Assembly (NCBI GenBank): GCA_963663315.1
Contig: OY760176.1
Location: forward strand, 682,001-746,000
DNA length: 64,000 nucleotides
Source of the DNA: G963663315 sp963663315
Lineage (GTDB): Bacteria > Pseudomonadota > Gammaproteobacteria > Arenicellales > Poriferihabitantaceae
Direction: 5' to 3'
This document shows, piece after piece, positions 8,957 to 18,657 of the stretch (positions are counted from its first letter, which is position 1; every line of letters starts with the position of its first letter). The position numbers and the translations under genes are program-made. The notes below the pieces were generated by a model. The model saw nothing but the letters and a program-made list of their open reading frames with translations. It made no database searches and was not told the DNA's origin.

Positions 8957-10141
8957 ATGAAAAGAGCTATACTGATACCAACATTACTTGCTATCCTGTC
9001 CGCGCCGGCACTGGCTGATGATATCAAAATAGGTGTCATCCTCGGATTTACAGGACCCATCGAATCGCTGACGCCGGATATGGCCAGTGGCGCAGAGCTT
9101 GCGCTATCTGAAGCCTCCGAATCCGGAAAGCTGCTCGGTGGGAAAACCATTGTCAGTGTACGTGGTGACTCCACCTGTATTGATGCTGCGGCCGCATCTT
9201 CGGCTGCTGAGCGTCTGATCACTGCTGATGCGGTTGCGGCAATAATGGGCGCTGACTGTTCCGGCGTAACGACCGCAATTGCCAACAATGTGGCTATCCC
9301 CAATGGCGTTGTGATGATTTCGCCATCGGCCACTTCACCGGCGCTTTCAACAATTGATGACAATGGCTATTTCTTCAGAACGGCTCCATCGGATGCTCGT
9401 CAGGGACAGCTGCTGGCCGATATTTTGAAAGATCGGGGCATTACCGAAGTGGCCATCACCTACACCAACAACGACTATGGCAAAGGGTTGTCTGAATCAT
9501 TCGGCGGCGCATTCAAAGCCAATGGCGGGACGGTTTCAATCACAGCAGCGCATGAAGATGGCAAAGCGGATTACACTGCTGAAGTCGGCGCCCTTGCGGC
9601 TTCCGGCGCCGGACACCTGGTGGTATTCGGATACGTTGATCAGGGCGGCAAAGGGATCATCCAGGCGGCAGTCGATGCAGATGCCTTCACAGGCTTTGTG
9701 ATGGCGGATGGCATGGTTGGCGACTCCCTGCTGACGGAGGCCATCGGCGCTGGTCTCAATGGTTCCGTTGCGACCCTGCCTGGCGGGGCATCAGGGGCAG
9801 ATGCGTTTGTCGACTATGCCAACTCAAACGGGATCAAGGGCGATGGCGCCTTCGTGCCCGAGGCGTATGATGCGAGCGCTTTACTGGTTCTCGCCATTCA
9901 GGCAGCAGGCTCAGCCGACCGGGCTGCCATCCAGGCCAGCATCATGTCTGTAGCGAATGCCCCGGGCGAGGAAATCGGTCCCGGTGAACTGGCCAAAGCA
10001 TTGCAAATTCTGGCGGATGGTGGAGATGTCAACTATCAGGGCGCGACCAATGTCGAGTTCAATGAAGCAGGCGAAGTATTCGGCACTTACAAGGAACTTG
10101 AAATCACTGACGGTGAGTGGAAAACGGTTGCTATTCACTGA
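8957..10141 (+). CDS. LivK-like periplasmic substrate-binding protein
   Basis: Periplasmic binding protein of the HAAT ABC transporter, 394 residues. A clear Sec signal peptide ends in a PALA-D cleavage site after about 21 residues, followed by the family start DIKIGVILGFTGPI. The Peripla_BP_6 fold is supported by AAERLITADAVAAIMG, MISPSATSPALS and YTNNDYGKGLSESF. ATG 8957 is chosen because it follows a G-rich Shine-Dalgarno and begins the signal peptide; the frame is open far upstream inside livM. The ligand is unknown. The downstream TMADH-like and mttB-like genes suggest a methylated amine (inference). Confidence 0.93.
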   Translation: MKRAILIPTLLAILSAPALADDIKIGVILGFTGPIESLTPDMASGAELALSEASESGKLLGGKTIVSVRGDSTCIDAAAASSAAERLITADAVAAIMGADCSGVTTAIANNVAIPNGVVMISPSATSPALSTIDDNGYFFRTAPSDARQGQLLADILKDRGITEVAITYTNNDYGKGLSESFGGAFKANGGTVSITAAHEDGKADYTAEVGALAASGAGHLVVFGYVDQGGKGIIQAAVDADAFTGFVMADGMVGDSLLTEAIGAGLNGSVATLPGGASGADAFVDYANSNGIKGDGAFVPEAYDASALLVLAIQAAGSADRAAIQASIMSVANAPGEEIGPGELAKALQILADGGDVNYQGATNVEFNEAGEVFGTYKELEITDGEWKTVAIH

Positions 10142-10150
10142 TTTATCATA

Positions 10151-10179
10151 CCCCGGGCAGGGCAATACCCTGCCCGGGG
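10151..10179 (+). terminator. GC-rich hairpin after livK
   Basis: Perfect 12-bp stem CCCCGGGCAGGG (10151-10162) and CCCTGCCCGGGG (10168-10179) with a 5-nt loop, 9 bp after the livK stop. No T-run follows, so it fits partial termination or 3'-end protection of the livK message better than a full intrinsic terminator. The next gene starts 40 bp later on the same strand. Confidence 0.6.
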
Positions 10180-10219
10180 TCAGTGGCCGGTACAATCAGA
10201 TCTTGAGTCCGCAGGGTTG

Positions 10220-12289
10220 ATGACCGTTTCTGATCGATATGCGATCCTTTTCGAATCCGTAAAAATCGGACCTGTTACAGCACGTAACCGTTTTTATCAG
10301 GTACCCCACTGTACCGGATTTGGTCACTTGAGACCGCGAGGCCATGCCGCGATGCGCGGCATGAAAGCAGAAGGCGGCTGGGCCGTGGTGTGTACCGAAG
10401 AAACCGAGATTCATCCAAGTTCCGACCTGTCGCCCTATTCGGTACAACGCCTCTGGGATCAACGGGACATACCTGCATTGGCCCTGATGACCGAAGCCGT
10501 GCATCAACATGGCTCTCTGGCAGGTATTCAGTTAGCGCATAATGGTCATCATGCACCTAATCTGTTCTCACGCATCCCGCCACTTTCGCCCAGCGGGCAA
10601 ACCATTGAAGATCTGTATCCCAGGCAGGCCCGGGCGATGACCCGATCCGATATCCGGGACTTGCGCAAATGGCATCGAAACGCAGTCAGGAATGCCAAAA
10701 TTGCAGGTTTCGATATTATTTATGTTTATGCCGGTCACCACATGACCCTGCCCCATCATTTTCTTGATCCGGTGTTCAATCAGCGTACCGATGAATATGG
10801 CGGTTGCCTGGAAAATCGGGTTCGTCTGACCAGGGAGTTACTGGAAGAATCACTGGATGAGGCTGCTGGAGAATGTGCCATTGCATTTCGACTGGCGGTA
10901 GATGATATGGCGGGTGCCAATGGTATGCAGGCTCAGGAAGAAGGCAGGGAAATTGTCGAAATGCTGGCTGAATATCCTGATCTGTGGGATGTCAATGTTG
11001 CGGGCTGGGACAACGATTCGCAGACATCGAGATATGCCCCCGAAGAAGGCTACCAGGAATCGTATACCGCATTCGTAAAACAACTGACATCCAAACCGGT
11101 AGTCGGGGTAGGGAGGTATACCTCGCCTGATCGAATGGTTGCACTTGTCAGAAAAGGTCATCTCGATTTTATTGGCGCTGCCCGCCCATCCATCGCAGAT
11201 CCGTTTCTGCCGAACAAGATCAGGGATAACCGGGTTGAAGAAATTTGCGAGTGTATCGGCTGCAATATCTGTGTCTCCTGTGACATGACCGGTATTCCGA
11301 TCCGATGCACCCAGAACCCGACGATGGGAGAAGAATGGAGAAGGAACTGGCATCCGGAGAAGATCCAGCCAAAATCGAGTGACGAACCGGTTGTCGTCGT
11401 GGGCGGTGGACCCGCGGGCCTGGAATGTGCATTGCAGTTGAACCGGCGTGGCCATAATGTCATTCTGGCTGAAGCATCAGACCGGCTGGGCGGTCGAGTG
11501 GTCAGGGAGTCTCAGCTGAAGGGTTTGTCGGCATGGAAGCGGGTGAGTGACTATCGAATCGTCCAACTGGAGCAGTCCGCCACTGTCAATCTGTATCTGC
11601 AAAGCGAAATGGATGCCGACAACATTGTTGATCTGGGAATCCCCCATGTGTTTATCGCAACCGGGGCGCACTGGCGGCGTGACGGGGCTGGCAGAAGTTC
11701 CCGTACCGCGATGGATATCGATACCGGGATCAGTGTCATGACGCCCGATGATATCATGGCCGGACTGACCCCTGAGCCGGGACCGGTTATCATTTATGAT
11801 GACGAACAATCCTATATGGGCGGGGTGATTGCCGAGCAACTTGCGCCAACACACCGGAATATAAGATACATAACACCGGCTGGCGTTGCTTCTGCATGGA
11901 CCAGCAACACTCTGGAACAACACAGGATTCACTCGGCGTTGATTTCACAGGGGGTCAGTATTTCTACCAACCAGACAGTGAAAAGTGTAAATAATCATCA
12001 GCTTGTCACCCAGTGCATATTTGGTGGCAAGGATCGTGTTTATGAATGCAACACATTGATCCTGGTTACTGAAAGACAATCGAACGATCACCTTGCCAAC
12101 GCTTTACTTGAGATCAACAAAAGTGACAATAAGTTTGCCACCCTTGAAGTGATCGGCGATGCACTCGCGCCGGGACTGATTGCTGATGCAGTATTTTACG
12201 GCCACCTGGCTGCGCGTAATTTTCAGATGGACCCTGAGATGGTCGAAAACCAGTTGTTCATGCGGGAAATCCCCTCTCTTACCGGGTGA
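10220..12289 (+). CDS. Trimethylamine dehydrogenase-like FMN/4Fe-4S oxidoreductase
   Basis: A 689-residue flavoprotein of the TMADH/dimethylamine dehydrogenase/StcD group. An OYE-type FMN barrel spans 1-about 340. The Cys that carries 6-S-cysteinyl-FMN in TMADH is present as Cys31 (VPHCTGFG). The catalytic triad matches as Tyr170, His173 and Asp266. The 4Fe-4S ligands are Cys345, 348, 351 and probably 363 (CIGCNIC). A Rossmann-type nucleotide-binding domain follows (VVVVGGGPAGLECA, about 393). By recalled alignment, TMADH aromatic-bowl Tyr60 is Glu61 here and Trp355 is not aromatic, so trimethylamine may not be the substrate. N-methyl amino acids such as N-methylproline are an alternative. 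It sits between livK and an mttB-like gene. Confidence 0.85.
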   Translation: MTVSDRYAILFESVKIGPVTARNRFYQVPHCTGFGHLRPRGHAAMRGMKAEGGWAVVCTEETEIHPSSDLSPYSVQRLWDQRDIPALALMTEAVHQHGSLAGIQLAHNGHHAPNLFSRIPPLSPSGQTIEDLYPRQARAMTRSDIRDLRKWHRNAVRNAKIAGFDIIYVYAGHHMTLPHHFLDPVFNQRTDEYGGCLENRVRLTRELLEESLDEAAGECAIAFRLAVDDMAGANGMQAQEEGREIVEMLAEYPDLWDVNVAGWDNDSQTSRYAPEEGYQESYTAFVKQLTSKPVVGVGRYTSPDRMVALVRKGHLDFIGAARPSIADPFLPNKIRDNRVEEICECIGCNICVSCDMTGIPIRCTQNPTMGEEWRRNWHPEKIQPKSSDEPVVVVGGGPAGLECALQLNRRGHNVILAEASDRLGGRVVRESQLKGLSAWKRVSDYRIVQLEQSATVNLYLQSEMDADNIVDLGIPHVFIATGAHWRRDGAGRSSRTAMDIDTGISVMTPDDIMAGLTPEPGPVIIYDDEQSYMGGVIAEQLAPTHRNIRYITPAGVASAWTSNTLEQHRIHSALISQGVSISTNQTVKSVNNHQLVTQCIFGGKDRVYECNTLILVTERQSNDHLANALLEINKSDNKFATLEVIGDALAPGLIADAVFYGHLAARNFQMDPEMVENQLFMREIPSLTG

Positions 12290-12322
12290 TACTCACCCGT
12301 CACTCACTCACTCTTGCCATAC

Positions 12323-13924
12323 ATGCCTGACACAGCTTCCAGCGACGAAGACAATAAAAGCCCGGACAGATCCCGTGGCCCGAGGAGGCGCGGAGGAGGC
12401 CGGGATGCACGCAGAACCAAAAGACAGGCGCAAACCACTTCGCCGGCGGTCTGGCCCGGTATTCGCGGGGGCAGTTATAAACCGTTGAGCGAACATGACA
12501 TGGAGCAGGTGCATCAGGCAGCTCTGGAGATTCTGGCGACGATTGGAATAAAGGACTGGACCGAGGATCTACTGGAAACGGTATTGCCCGGAGGGGCTTT
12601 TCTGAATGAACACAATAGACTGTGTTTCCCCGAAGCCCTGATCGAAGACATTATCGCAGGCGCTGCGCGTCACTTCGTGGTTCACGCAAGAGGGGCCCGG
12701 AAAGGGACAGGTGACATTGAATGCAGTGGTTCGAAAGTGTATTTCGCGACATCGGGGTCGGCAGTATCCACATTCGAAGCCGAAACCAGAAGCTACCGTG
12801 CATCCACACTTCAGGATATCTACGACTTCACCCGGCTGACCGATAAACTCGATAACATTCACATGGTGGGCGACACTGTGGTTCCGACAGATGTCACGGA
12901 TGATTTCGAGCATGACATCAATATCCCATATACGATGATGACGGCGACAGAGAAACCCCTTTGTTTTGCTTTTCGAAGCTCGAAAAGTGTCCGCCCTGCG
13001 GTCGAAATGTTTGATATGGTATTGGGTGGAGAGGGCCGATTTCAAAAAGAGCCATTTGCTATTTTCGGGGGTTGTCCGATCGTTTCACCGCTGAGATTCG
13101 GGCTGGAAAATCTGCAGGTGATGATGGAAGCCAGTCGGCTCGGCTTGACCAGTGACCTTGCGGTAGCGCCCCAGAGCGGGGCCACCGCTCCGGCGCCTCT
13201 GGCAGGCATCCTGGCGCAAGTCATTGCAGAAACCCTGGCCTGCCTTGCAGTCGTCAATCTGATCAACCCCGGTTGCCCGATGGCTTTCGCCGCGTGGCCC
13301 TTTATTACCGATTTGCGTACGGGTTCATTTTCCGGAGGCAGTGCAGAGGAAGCGTTGCTGTCTGCTGCTGCCGTACAGATGGGAAGATTCTATGACCTTC
13401 CCAATTCCGTCGCGGCAGGCATGACAGATTCGAAAATCCCTGACGTGCAGCACGGTTTCGAGAAAGGCGTCTCGCTGGTGCTGGCTGCAATGGCTGGCGC
13501 CAATCGCGTCTGTGAAGCGGCGGGAATGATGGGTAGTCTGATGGGTTGCAGTTTCGAATCCCTGGTGATTGATGATGAGATTCTGGGGTTGGTTCTGCGT
13601 GCGACCCGCGGGATTGAGGTCAGCGATGAAACCCTGTCGGTGGCGGTCATACGCGAATCGGTCATCAACCCCGGCCATTTTCTTGGACACAGCCAGACCC
13701 TGAACTATCTGGAAACGGAGTATCTGTACCCTGAGTTATCCGATCGCACCCCCACTGATGCATGGGAGAAAGCGGGTTCCAGTGATCTTTATACGCGCAG
13801 TCAGCAGGTTGTCCGGGAAATCCTTGATCAGCATCGGCCCTGTTACATTGATGATGCAATCGATAGTGCGATTCGGGACAAATTTCCAATTCTTTTAAAG
13901 AAACAGCACTCCGCGGGGAATTGA
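12323..13924 (+). CDS. MttB-family methyltransferase, non-pyrrolysine type (copy 1)
   Basis: A 533-residue member of the trimethylamine methyltransferase family (MttB, COG5598 type). Studied non-pyrrolysine members (MtgB, MtpB, MtcB) move a methyl group from a quaternary amine to a Co(I) corrinoid protein. Recognisable parts are the N-terminal SEHDMEQVHQAALEILATIG, the mid-protein PQSGATAPAPLAGILAQV and the C-terminal FLGHSQTLNYLETEY. There is no in-frame TAG, so it is not a Pyl enzyme. The first 40 residues are Arg-rich. ATG 12323 is preferred over TTG 12314. It lies 33 bp after the TMADH-like gene. No corrinoid carrier protein is encoded nearby. The real substrate is unknown. Confidence 0.85.
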   Translation: MPDTASSDEDNKSPDRSRGPRRRGGGRDARRTKRQAQTTSPAVWPGIRGGSYKPLSEHDMEQVHQAALEILATIGIKDWTEDLLETVLPGGAFLNEHNRLCFPEALIEDIIAGAARHFVVHARGARKGTGDIECSGSKVYFATSGSAVSTFEAETRSYRASTLQDIYDFTRLTDKLDNIHMVGDTVVPTDVTDDFEHDINIPYTMMTATEKPLCFAFRSSKSVRPAVEMFDMVLGGEGRFQKEPFAIFGGCPIVSPLRFGLENLQVMMEASRLGLTSDLAVAPQSGATAPAPLAGILAQVIAETLACLAVVNLINPGCPMAFAAWPFITDLRTGSFSGGSAEEALLSAAAVQMGRFYDLPNSVAAGMTDSKIPDVQHGFEKGVSLVLAAMAGANRVCEAAGMMGSLMGCSFESLVIDDEILGLVLRATRGIEVSDETLSVAVIRESVINPGHFLGHSQTLNYLETEYLYPELSDRTPTDAWEKAGSSDLYTRSQQVVREILDQHRPCYIDDAIDSAIRDKFPILLKKQHSAGN

Positions 13925-13968
13925 AAGTAATCACATACCGGTAAAGGCGATGACATCATTCCTCATCA

Positions 13969-14910
13969 TTATTCAACAGGAATACCGTAAGGCATGGCTA
14001 TTCGTTCGAGTTGATCGCCCGCAGCCGAACCAACGGTCAATACACCGTGATCGATGGATTTTGTGGGCACCATGGCAGATATCAGATTGATTCGATCATC
14101 GAGTCCAACAGAGTCCACGACTGCTCCGGCCTTTGAGTCGGGGTTGTCGCCTGTGTAGATTGCATCACCTGGAACAACGGGTTTGACGGAATTGACCCTG
14201 GCGACAATCAATCTTTTTTTTGATTTGCCGAGATATTTCAGCCTTGCAATAATCTCCTGCCCCGGGAAACAGCCTTTTTTGAAACTGACACCGTCAACCA
14301 GTTCGAGGTTAATGTTCTGGGGAATGAAGGTTTCAACCGTGTTTGCGTATACCTGGGGAATGGCTGAAAGAATATCCAGCGCTCGCCAGTAGTCACTATT
14401 AAAAACTGTCGTATCGTCCTGGTTAGAGATTCGCTTGATCAGATCATCGTTTCCAATCAGCAGATAGCGTAACCGGGGTTCATCCACGCAATAGAGGTTG
14501 CCGCCTGATGCCATGAAATCCTGGCCTGCCGAATCGACCTCCCCGACAAATCCGAGGCAGTGGAAATCTGATTCGATTTCAATCGTCACCCTGGCACGCA
14601 TCACAAACATTTTGATTCGCTTTATGAATGACGCCACGAGATCATTCGGAATCAATGCCCAAAAGCCATTTTCACTACGCATTATTCTCAGGATAGCGAG
14701 TGCGCGGCCCTTGGGGTTGCAATAGGCATGCAACTGGGACTGATCGTGACCGAGTTTGGTAATATCGTTGCTCAATTGTCCTTGCAGAAATGATTCTGCA
14801 TCCTCTCCCTGTATGCGGAGCAAGGACAACGGACCTGGATCAATATAGTGCTGACCGGGTTTTTCTTTGTCCAGCATTGCGTCTAACTGTGTTTGTGTCA
14901 ACGGGATCAT
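13969..14910 (-). CDS. ygfZ: Folate-binding protein YgfZ
   Basis: Folate-dependent protein of the GcvT superfamily that supports assembly or repair of certain Fe-S enzymes. The diagnostic YgfZ motif K-G-C-F-x-G-Q-E is present (FKKGCFPGQEIIARL), and the N-terminal barrel has SFLQGQLSNDI. From ATG 14910 the protein has 313 residues. The frame is open to 15012, but the extra 34 codons show no conservation with the family. It is divergent from sdhC. In E. coli ygfZ is likewise divergent from sdhE, so the linkage of YgfZ with succinate dehydrogenase maturation is kept here in another form. Confidence 0.9.
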   Translation of the reverse strand: MIPLTQTQLDAMLDKEKPGQHYIDPGPLSLLRIQGEDAESFLQGQLSNDITKLGHDQSQLHAYCNPKGRALAILRIMRSENGFWALIPNDLVASFIKRIKMFVMRARVTIEIESDFHCLGFVGEVDSAGQDFMASGGNLYCVDEPRLRYLLIGNDDLIKRISNQDDTTVFNSDYWRALDILSAIPQVYANTVETFIPQNINLELVDGVSFKKGCFPGQEIIARLKYLGKSKKRLIVARVNSVKPVVPGDAIYTGDNPDSKAGAVVDSVGLDDRINLISAMVPTKSIDHGVLTVGSAAGDQLERIAMPYGIPVE

Positions 14911-14990
14911 TTTTCTGAACGGTTGGATGGTTATCAGTGCAGAGTGGTCAGTGAATTGCAGGGTCGCTTCGAGTGACTTCGGGAATTTTA

Positions 14991-15019
14991 TTGCGATGAA
15001 CCAGAATACCAAGTATACA
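14991..15019 (+). promoter_or_regulatory. Putative sdhC promoter
   Basis: TTGCGA (14991-14996), 17-bp spacer, TATACA (15014-15019), placing transcription start near 15026, about 20 nt before the sdhC ATG (15048). It lies in the divergent ygfZ/sdhC region. Found by eye. Confidence 0.4.
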
Positions 15020-15047
15020 TGGTGTGCTTATCAGTTAAAATCAAGTG

Positions 15048-15431
15048 ATGAAGATAACAGATAATGGATCTGAGCGCCCGCTTTCTCCGCACCTGCAGGT
15101 CTACAAGCCTCAACTCACATCTGTATTGTCCATTCTTCACAGGGCAACCGGAATCATGATCGCCATCGGCGCGGTTATTATCACCCTATGGTTCCAGAGT
15201 GTCACCATGGGGGAAGAGATTTATGACTGTATCAGTCAGTGGTTGAGTTCCCCAGTGGGCAAAGGATTGCTGGTGATCTGGACAGCCTGTACCAGTTATC
15301 ATTTGTTCAATGGCATTCGCCATCTGTTTTGGGATTACGGCTATGGCTATGATCTCTCCATTGTTTACCTTTCCGGCAAGCTGGTGGTTGTGGCTGCGAT
15401 TTTGTTGACGGCAGGGGTCTGGTTGATATGA
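15048..15431 (+). CDS. sdhC: Succinate dehydrogenase cytochrome b556 subunit SdhC
   Basis: Membrane anchor of succinate dehydrogenase (complex II), 127 residues with three transmembrane helices. Family motifs are [13 protein letters not shown] at the N-terminus, SILHRATGI (Ser/Arg of the quinone site region) and the haem-ligand histidine region [16 protein letters not shown] 15048 is chosen over GTG 15045. Its end overlaps sdhD by an ATGA. Confidence 0.95.
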   Translation: MKITDNGSERPLSPHLQVYKPQLTSVLSILHRATGIMIAIGAVIITLWFQSVTMGEEIYDCISQWLSSPVGKGLLVIWTACTSYHLFNGIRHLFWDYGYGYDLSIVYLSGKLVVVAAILLTAGVWLI

Positions 15432-15766
15432 CATCTACAACACAGGGTTCTCGCCATTGGTGGTCCCAGCGTGTGACTGCGATGATGCTGGTCCCGCTCA
15501 CTGTCTGGTTCATGTTTTCGATTATCCGTCATACGGCCAGCCGATTCGACGAAGTGGTTGCATGGATGTCGCAGCCCTGGGTGGCGGTGTTGTTGATCCT
15601 GTATCTTGCAACCATGTTTTATCATGCCTGGCTCGGTGTGCAGGTGGTGATAGAAGACTACATTCACAGTCAGGGTCTGAAAACCATCAGCCTCCTGCTA
15701 GGCAAGGGAATTTTATCGTTGTCTGCACTGGTGTCCATTTTTGCCGTATTGAGGACTGCCATGTGA
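15428..15766 (+). CDS. sdhD: Succinate dehydrogenase membrane anchor SdhD
   Basis: Second small membrane subunit of complex II, 112 residues with three hydrophobic helices. The [17 protein letters not shown] segment carries the histidine expected to bind haem b and the conserved Asp-Tyr of the quinone site. It starts within the ATGA overlap with sdhC and its stop overlaps the GTG start of sdhA, so the operon is translationally coupled. Confidence 0.93.
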   Translation: MTSTTQGSRHWWSQRVTAMMLVPLTVWFMFSIIRHTASRFDEVVAWMSQPWVAVLLILYLATMFYHAWLGVQVVIEDYIHSQGLKTISLLLGKGILSLSALVSIFAVLRTAM

Positions 15767-17559
15767 CCGGGATTGGCGCATATAAAATCATCGATCACCA
15801 GTATGATGTGGTAGTGGTCGGTGCAGGAGGAGCCGGACTGCGCGCTACCTTCGGTATGGCGCTGGAAGGTTTGAGCACGGCTTGCATTACCAAGCTGTTT
15901 CCGACCCGGAGCCACACTGTTGCTGCTCAGGGCGGCATGAGCGCCGCCCTTGGAAATATGGGGGAAGACGACTGGCGCTGGCACATGTATGACACGGTCA
16001 AGGGTTCCGACTGGCTGGGCGATCAGGACGCGATTGAGTACATGTGCAAGGAAGCCTCGAATGCAGTGATAGAACTGGAGCATTACGGTGTCCCCTTTTC
16101 GCGTACCCCCGAGGGCAAGATTTATCAGCGTGCCTTCGGCGGCATGACGACGCATTACGGCGAAGGTCAGGCACAGCGTACCTGTGCGGCGGCGGACCGG
16201 ACCGGTCACGCAATTCTGCATACCCTTTACCAGCAATCACTCAAACACCGGGCTGAATTCTTTATTGAATATTTTGCTATTGATCTGATCATGCAGGACG
16301 ATCAATGCCAGGGCGTGATGGCATGGGACCTGGACCGGGGAGAGTTGCATCGGTTTGCAGCAAAATTGGTTGTGCTGGCCACAGGCGGGTATGGCCGTAC
16401 GTATTTTTCTGCAACATCCGCGCACAGTTGTACAGGAGATGGCGGGGGTATGGTACTTCGTGCCGGATTGCCGCTTCAGGACATGGAATTCATTCAGTTT
16501 CATCCTACCGGAATTTATGGTTCGGGCTGCCTGATAACAGAGGGCGCCAGGGGTGAGGGAGGATATTTGACCAACTCGAAGGGTGAGCGGTTCATGGAGC
16601 GGTATGCGCCGAACGCCAAGGATCTTGCATCACGTGACGTGGTAAGTCGTTCAATGACGCTGGAAATCCGTGACGGGTTGGGTGTGGGTGAAGAAAAAGA
16701 CCACATTCATTTGCATCTGGAACATCTCGGGCCGGAAGTGCTGGCTGAACGATTGCCCGGCATTTCTGAATCCGCCCGGATATTTGCCGGGGTCGACGTG
16801 ACCCGGGAACCGATTCCGGTATTACCCACGGTTCACTACAATATGGGCGGCATACAAACCAATATCCATGGTCAGGTGGTCACGTTGAAAGATGGGGACT
16901 CCGAGCATATTGTGCCCGGTCTGATGGCGATTGGAGAGGCCGCGTGCGTATCAGTGCATGGCGCCAACAGACTCGGTTCAAATTCCCTTCTGGATATCGT
17001 GGTTTTTGGACGGGCATCGGCTCATCGGGCCAGAGACCTTATCGATTCGGGCGGGGCGGCTGTGCGCCTGGCGAAAAATGCCGGGGAAGAGATTATTGAT
17101 CGTTTTGACAGGCTGCGTTATGCCGATGGCGATTCGACGACCGCTGATATTCGACTCGATATGCAAAAAATCATGCAGAATTATTGTGCGGTATTCCGGA
17201 CGGAAGAGGTGATGCAAGAGGGAATCGACAGAATCGGTCAGGTATGCAAGCGGTTTGCTGATGTCAAGGTTACTGATCGATCGATGATCTGGAACACCGA
17301 CCTGGTCGAAACCCTGGAACTGGATAACCTTCTTCGTCAGGCAAGGGTGTCGATACATTCGGCAATCAATCGAAAAGAGAGTCGTGGCGCCCATGCCAGG
17401 GAAGATTATCCGGACCGCGATGACCAGAACTGGATGAAACATACCCTGGCCTGGCAAAAAGAGGTTGACAGTAATCCGGTGATTGACTATCGACCTGTAC
17501 ATGACTATACGTTGACCGATGAAGTTGAATATATTAAACCCAGGGAAAGAGTGTACTGA
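15763..17559 (+). CDS. sdhA: Succinate dehydrogenase flavoprotein subunit SdhA
   Basis: Catalytic subunit that oxidises succinate to fumarate with covalent FAD. It has 598 residues from GTG 15763. The FAD-binding motif [13 protein letters not shown] lies near residue 16, His51 in [11 protein letters not shown] is the covalent FAD site, and [21 protein letters not shown] forms the active-site region. The annotated frame runs further upstream over sdhD, but only GTG 15763 gives the family N-terminus. The stop overlaps the sdhB ATG by one base. Confidence 0.96.
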   Translation: MTGIGAYKIIDHQYDVVVVGAGGAGLRATFGMALEGLSTACITKLFPTRSHTVAAQGGMSAALGNMGEDDWRWHMYDTVKGSDWLGDQDAIEYMCKEASNAVIELEHYGVPFSRTPEGKIYQRAFGGMTTHYGEGQAQRTCAAADRTGHAILHTLYQQSLKHRAEFFIEYFAIDLIMQDDQCQGVMAWDLDRGELHRFAAKLVVLATGGYGRTYFSATSAHSCTGDGGGMVLRAGLPLQDMEFIQFHPTGIYGSGCLITEGARGEGGYLTNSKGERFMERYAPNAKDLASRDVVSRSMTLEIRDGLGVGEEKDHIHLHLEHLGPEVLAERLPGISESARIFAGVDVTREPIPVLPTVHYNMGGIQTNIHGQVVTLKDGDSEHIVPGLMAIGEAACVSVHGANRLGSNSLLDIVVFGRASAHRARDLIDSGGAAVRLAKNAGEEIIDRFDRLRYADGDSTTADIRLDMQKIMQNYCAVFRTEEVMQEGIDRIGQVCKRFADVKVTDRSMIWNTDLVETLELDNLLRQARVSIHSAINRKESRGAHAREDYPDRDDQNWMKHTLAWQKEVDSNPVIDYRPVHDYTLTDEVEYIKPRERVY

Positions 17560-18332
17560 TGGCTGAGTTCAGACTGCCTGCCAATTCCCGTGTAAAAAAG
17601 GGAAAACGATTTACCGATTCGAGTACTGGTGAATTACGTCCGGTCCATGTTTATCGCTGGGACCCGGATACTGGCGAGAATCCCAGAATTGATACTTACG
17701 AAGTGGATATTAAAGCCTGTGGGCCGATGGTGTTGGATATCCTGATCAGGATCAAGGACAATATTGACAGCACTCTGACTTTTCGCCGCTCCTGCCGTGA
17801 GGGGATTTGTGGCTCCTGTTCGATGAACATCAATGGCGTCAATACTCTCGCCTGTATTTGTTCAGCCAATGAAATCAGGGGGGATATCAAGATATACCCA
17901 TTGCCTCACATGTCTGTGATCAAGGATCTGGTTTCCGACCTGAACAATTTTTATGCGCAATATGCATCGATCAAACCCTGGTTGCAGGCCGAGGAGGCCG
18001 CACCCGACAATGAGCGGTTGCAGTCAGAACAGGACCGAACAAAACTCGACGGTTTGTATGAATGTATCCTGTGCGCCTGTTGTTCAACAAGTTGTCCGAG
18101 CTACTGGTGGAACAGTGATCGTTATCTCGGTCCGGCCGCATTGTTGCAGGCTTACCGATGGATTGTAGACAGCCGTGATCAGGCTACCGATGAAAGACTC
18201 GATGAGTTGGATGATACTTTCAAGCTGTACCGTTGCCATACGATCATGAATTGCACCAACGCCTGCCCGAAAGGCCTGAATCCTGCCAAGGCGATCGGAG
18301 AAATAAAGTCAGCGATCATGCGCAGGAAGTAG
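17559..18332 (+). CDS. sdhB: Succinate dehydrogenase iron-sulfur subunit SdhB
   Basis: Electron-transfer subunit of complex II, 257 residues. It shows the 2Fe-2S ligands ([21 protein letters not shown]), the 4Fe-4S motif ([11 protein letters not shown]) and the 3Fe-4S region ([17 protein letters not shown]). It overlaps sdhA by one base (TGATG), in operon order sdhC-D-A-B followed by the assembly factor sdhE. Confidence 0.97.
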   Translation: MAEFRLPANSRVKKGKRFTDSSTGELRPVHVYRWDPDTGENPRIDTYEVDIKACGPMVLDILIRIKDNIDSTLTFRRSCREGICGSCSMNINGVNTLACICSANEIRGDIKIYPLPHMSVIKDLVSDLNNFYAQYASIKPWLQAEEAAPDNERLQSEQDRTKLDGLYECILCACCSTSCPSYWWNSDRYLGPAALLQAYRWIVDSRDQATDERLDELDDTFKLYRCHTIMNCTNACPKGLNPAKAIGEIKSAIMRRK

Positions 18333-18387
18333 TCGGTGATTCGGTAGCCAGTGACCAGGTGACCAGCAGAATTCTGGCGGAATCCCG

Positions 18388-18648
18388 ATGCAAGGGCATA
18401 ATGATCTGAAACGAATTCTGTGGAAATGCCGGCGAGGCACCCGGGAACTCGACCTGACTTTAGGGAGATTTGTCGAGTCGCACTATCAGGGACTGTCCGA
18501 ACAAGCCAGGGCTGAGTTTCAATCGTTGCTGGAATACGACGATTCGTTGTTGATTGACTGGCTTTGTCATCAGAAAAAACCGGATGTCCCGGAGATTGAG
18601 GAAATCGTCTCCAGAATCCAGGGTATCAGCGCCAGCGGCCGGTCCTGA
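18388..18648 (+). CDS. sdhE: FAD assembly factor SdhE
   Basis: Small protein (86 residues) that promotes covalent attachment of FAD to SdhA. It has the defining RGxxE motif (RRGTRE, near residue 16) and the helical-bundle pattern with LLEYDDSLLIDWL. It follows sdhB after 55 bp on the same strand, next to its client gene. Older annotations call this family CptB/YgfY antitoxin; no toxin partner (ygfX) is present. Confidence 0.92.
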   Translation: MQGHNDLKRILWKCRRGTRELDLTLGRFVESHYQGLSEQARAEFQSLLEYDDSLLIDWLCHQKKPDVPEIEEIVSRIQGISASGRS

Positions 18649-18657
18649 AGCGTTTAT

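Noticed and set aside
12323..13924. Pyrrolysine-containing trimethylamine methyltransferase
   Set aside because: No in-frame TAG in this gene nor in the copy at 44940, and no pyl genes are seen.
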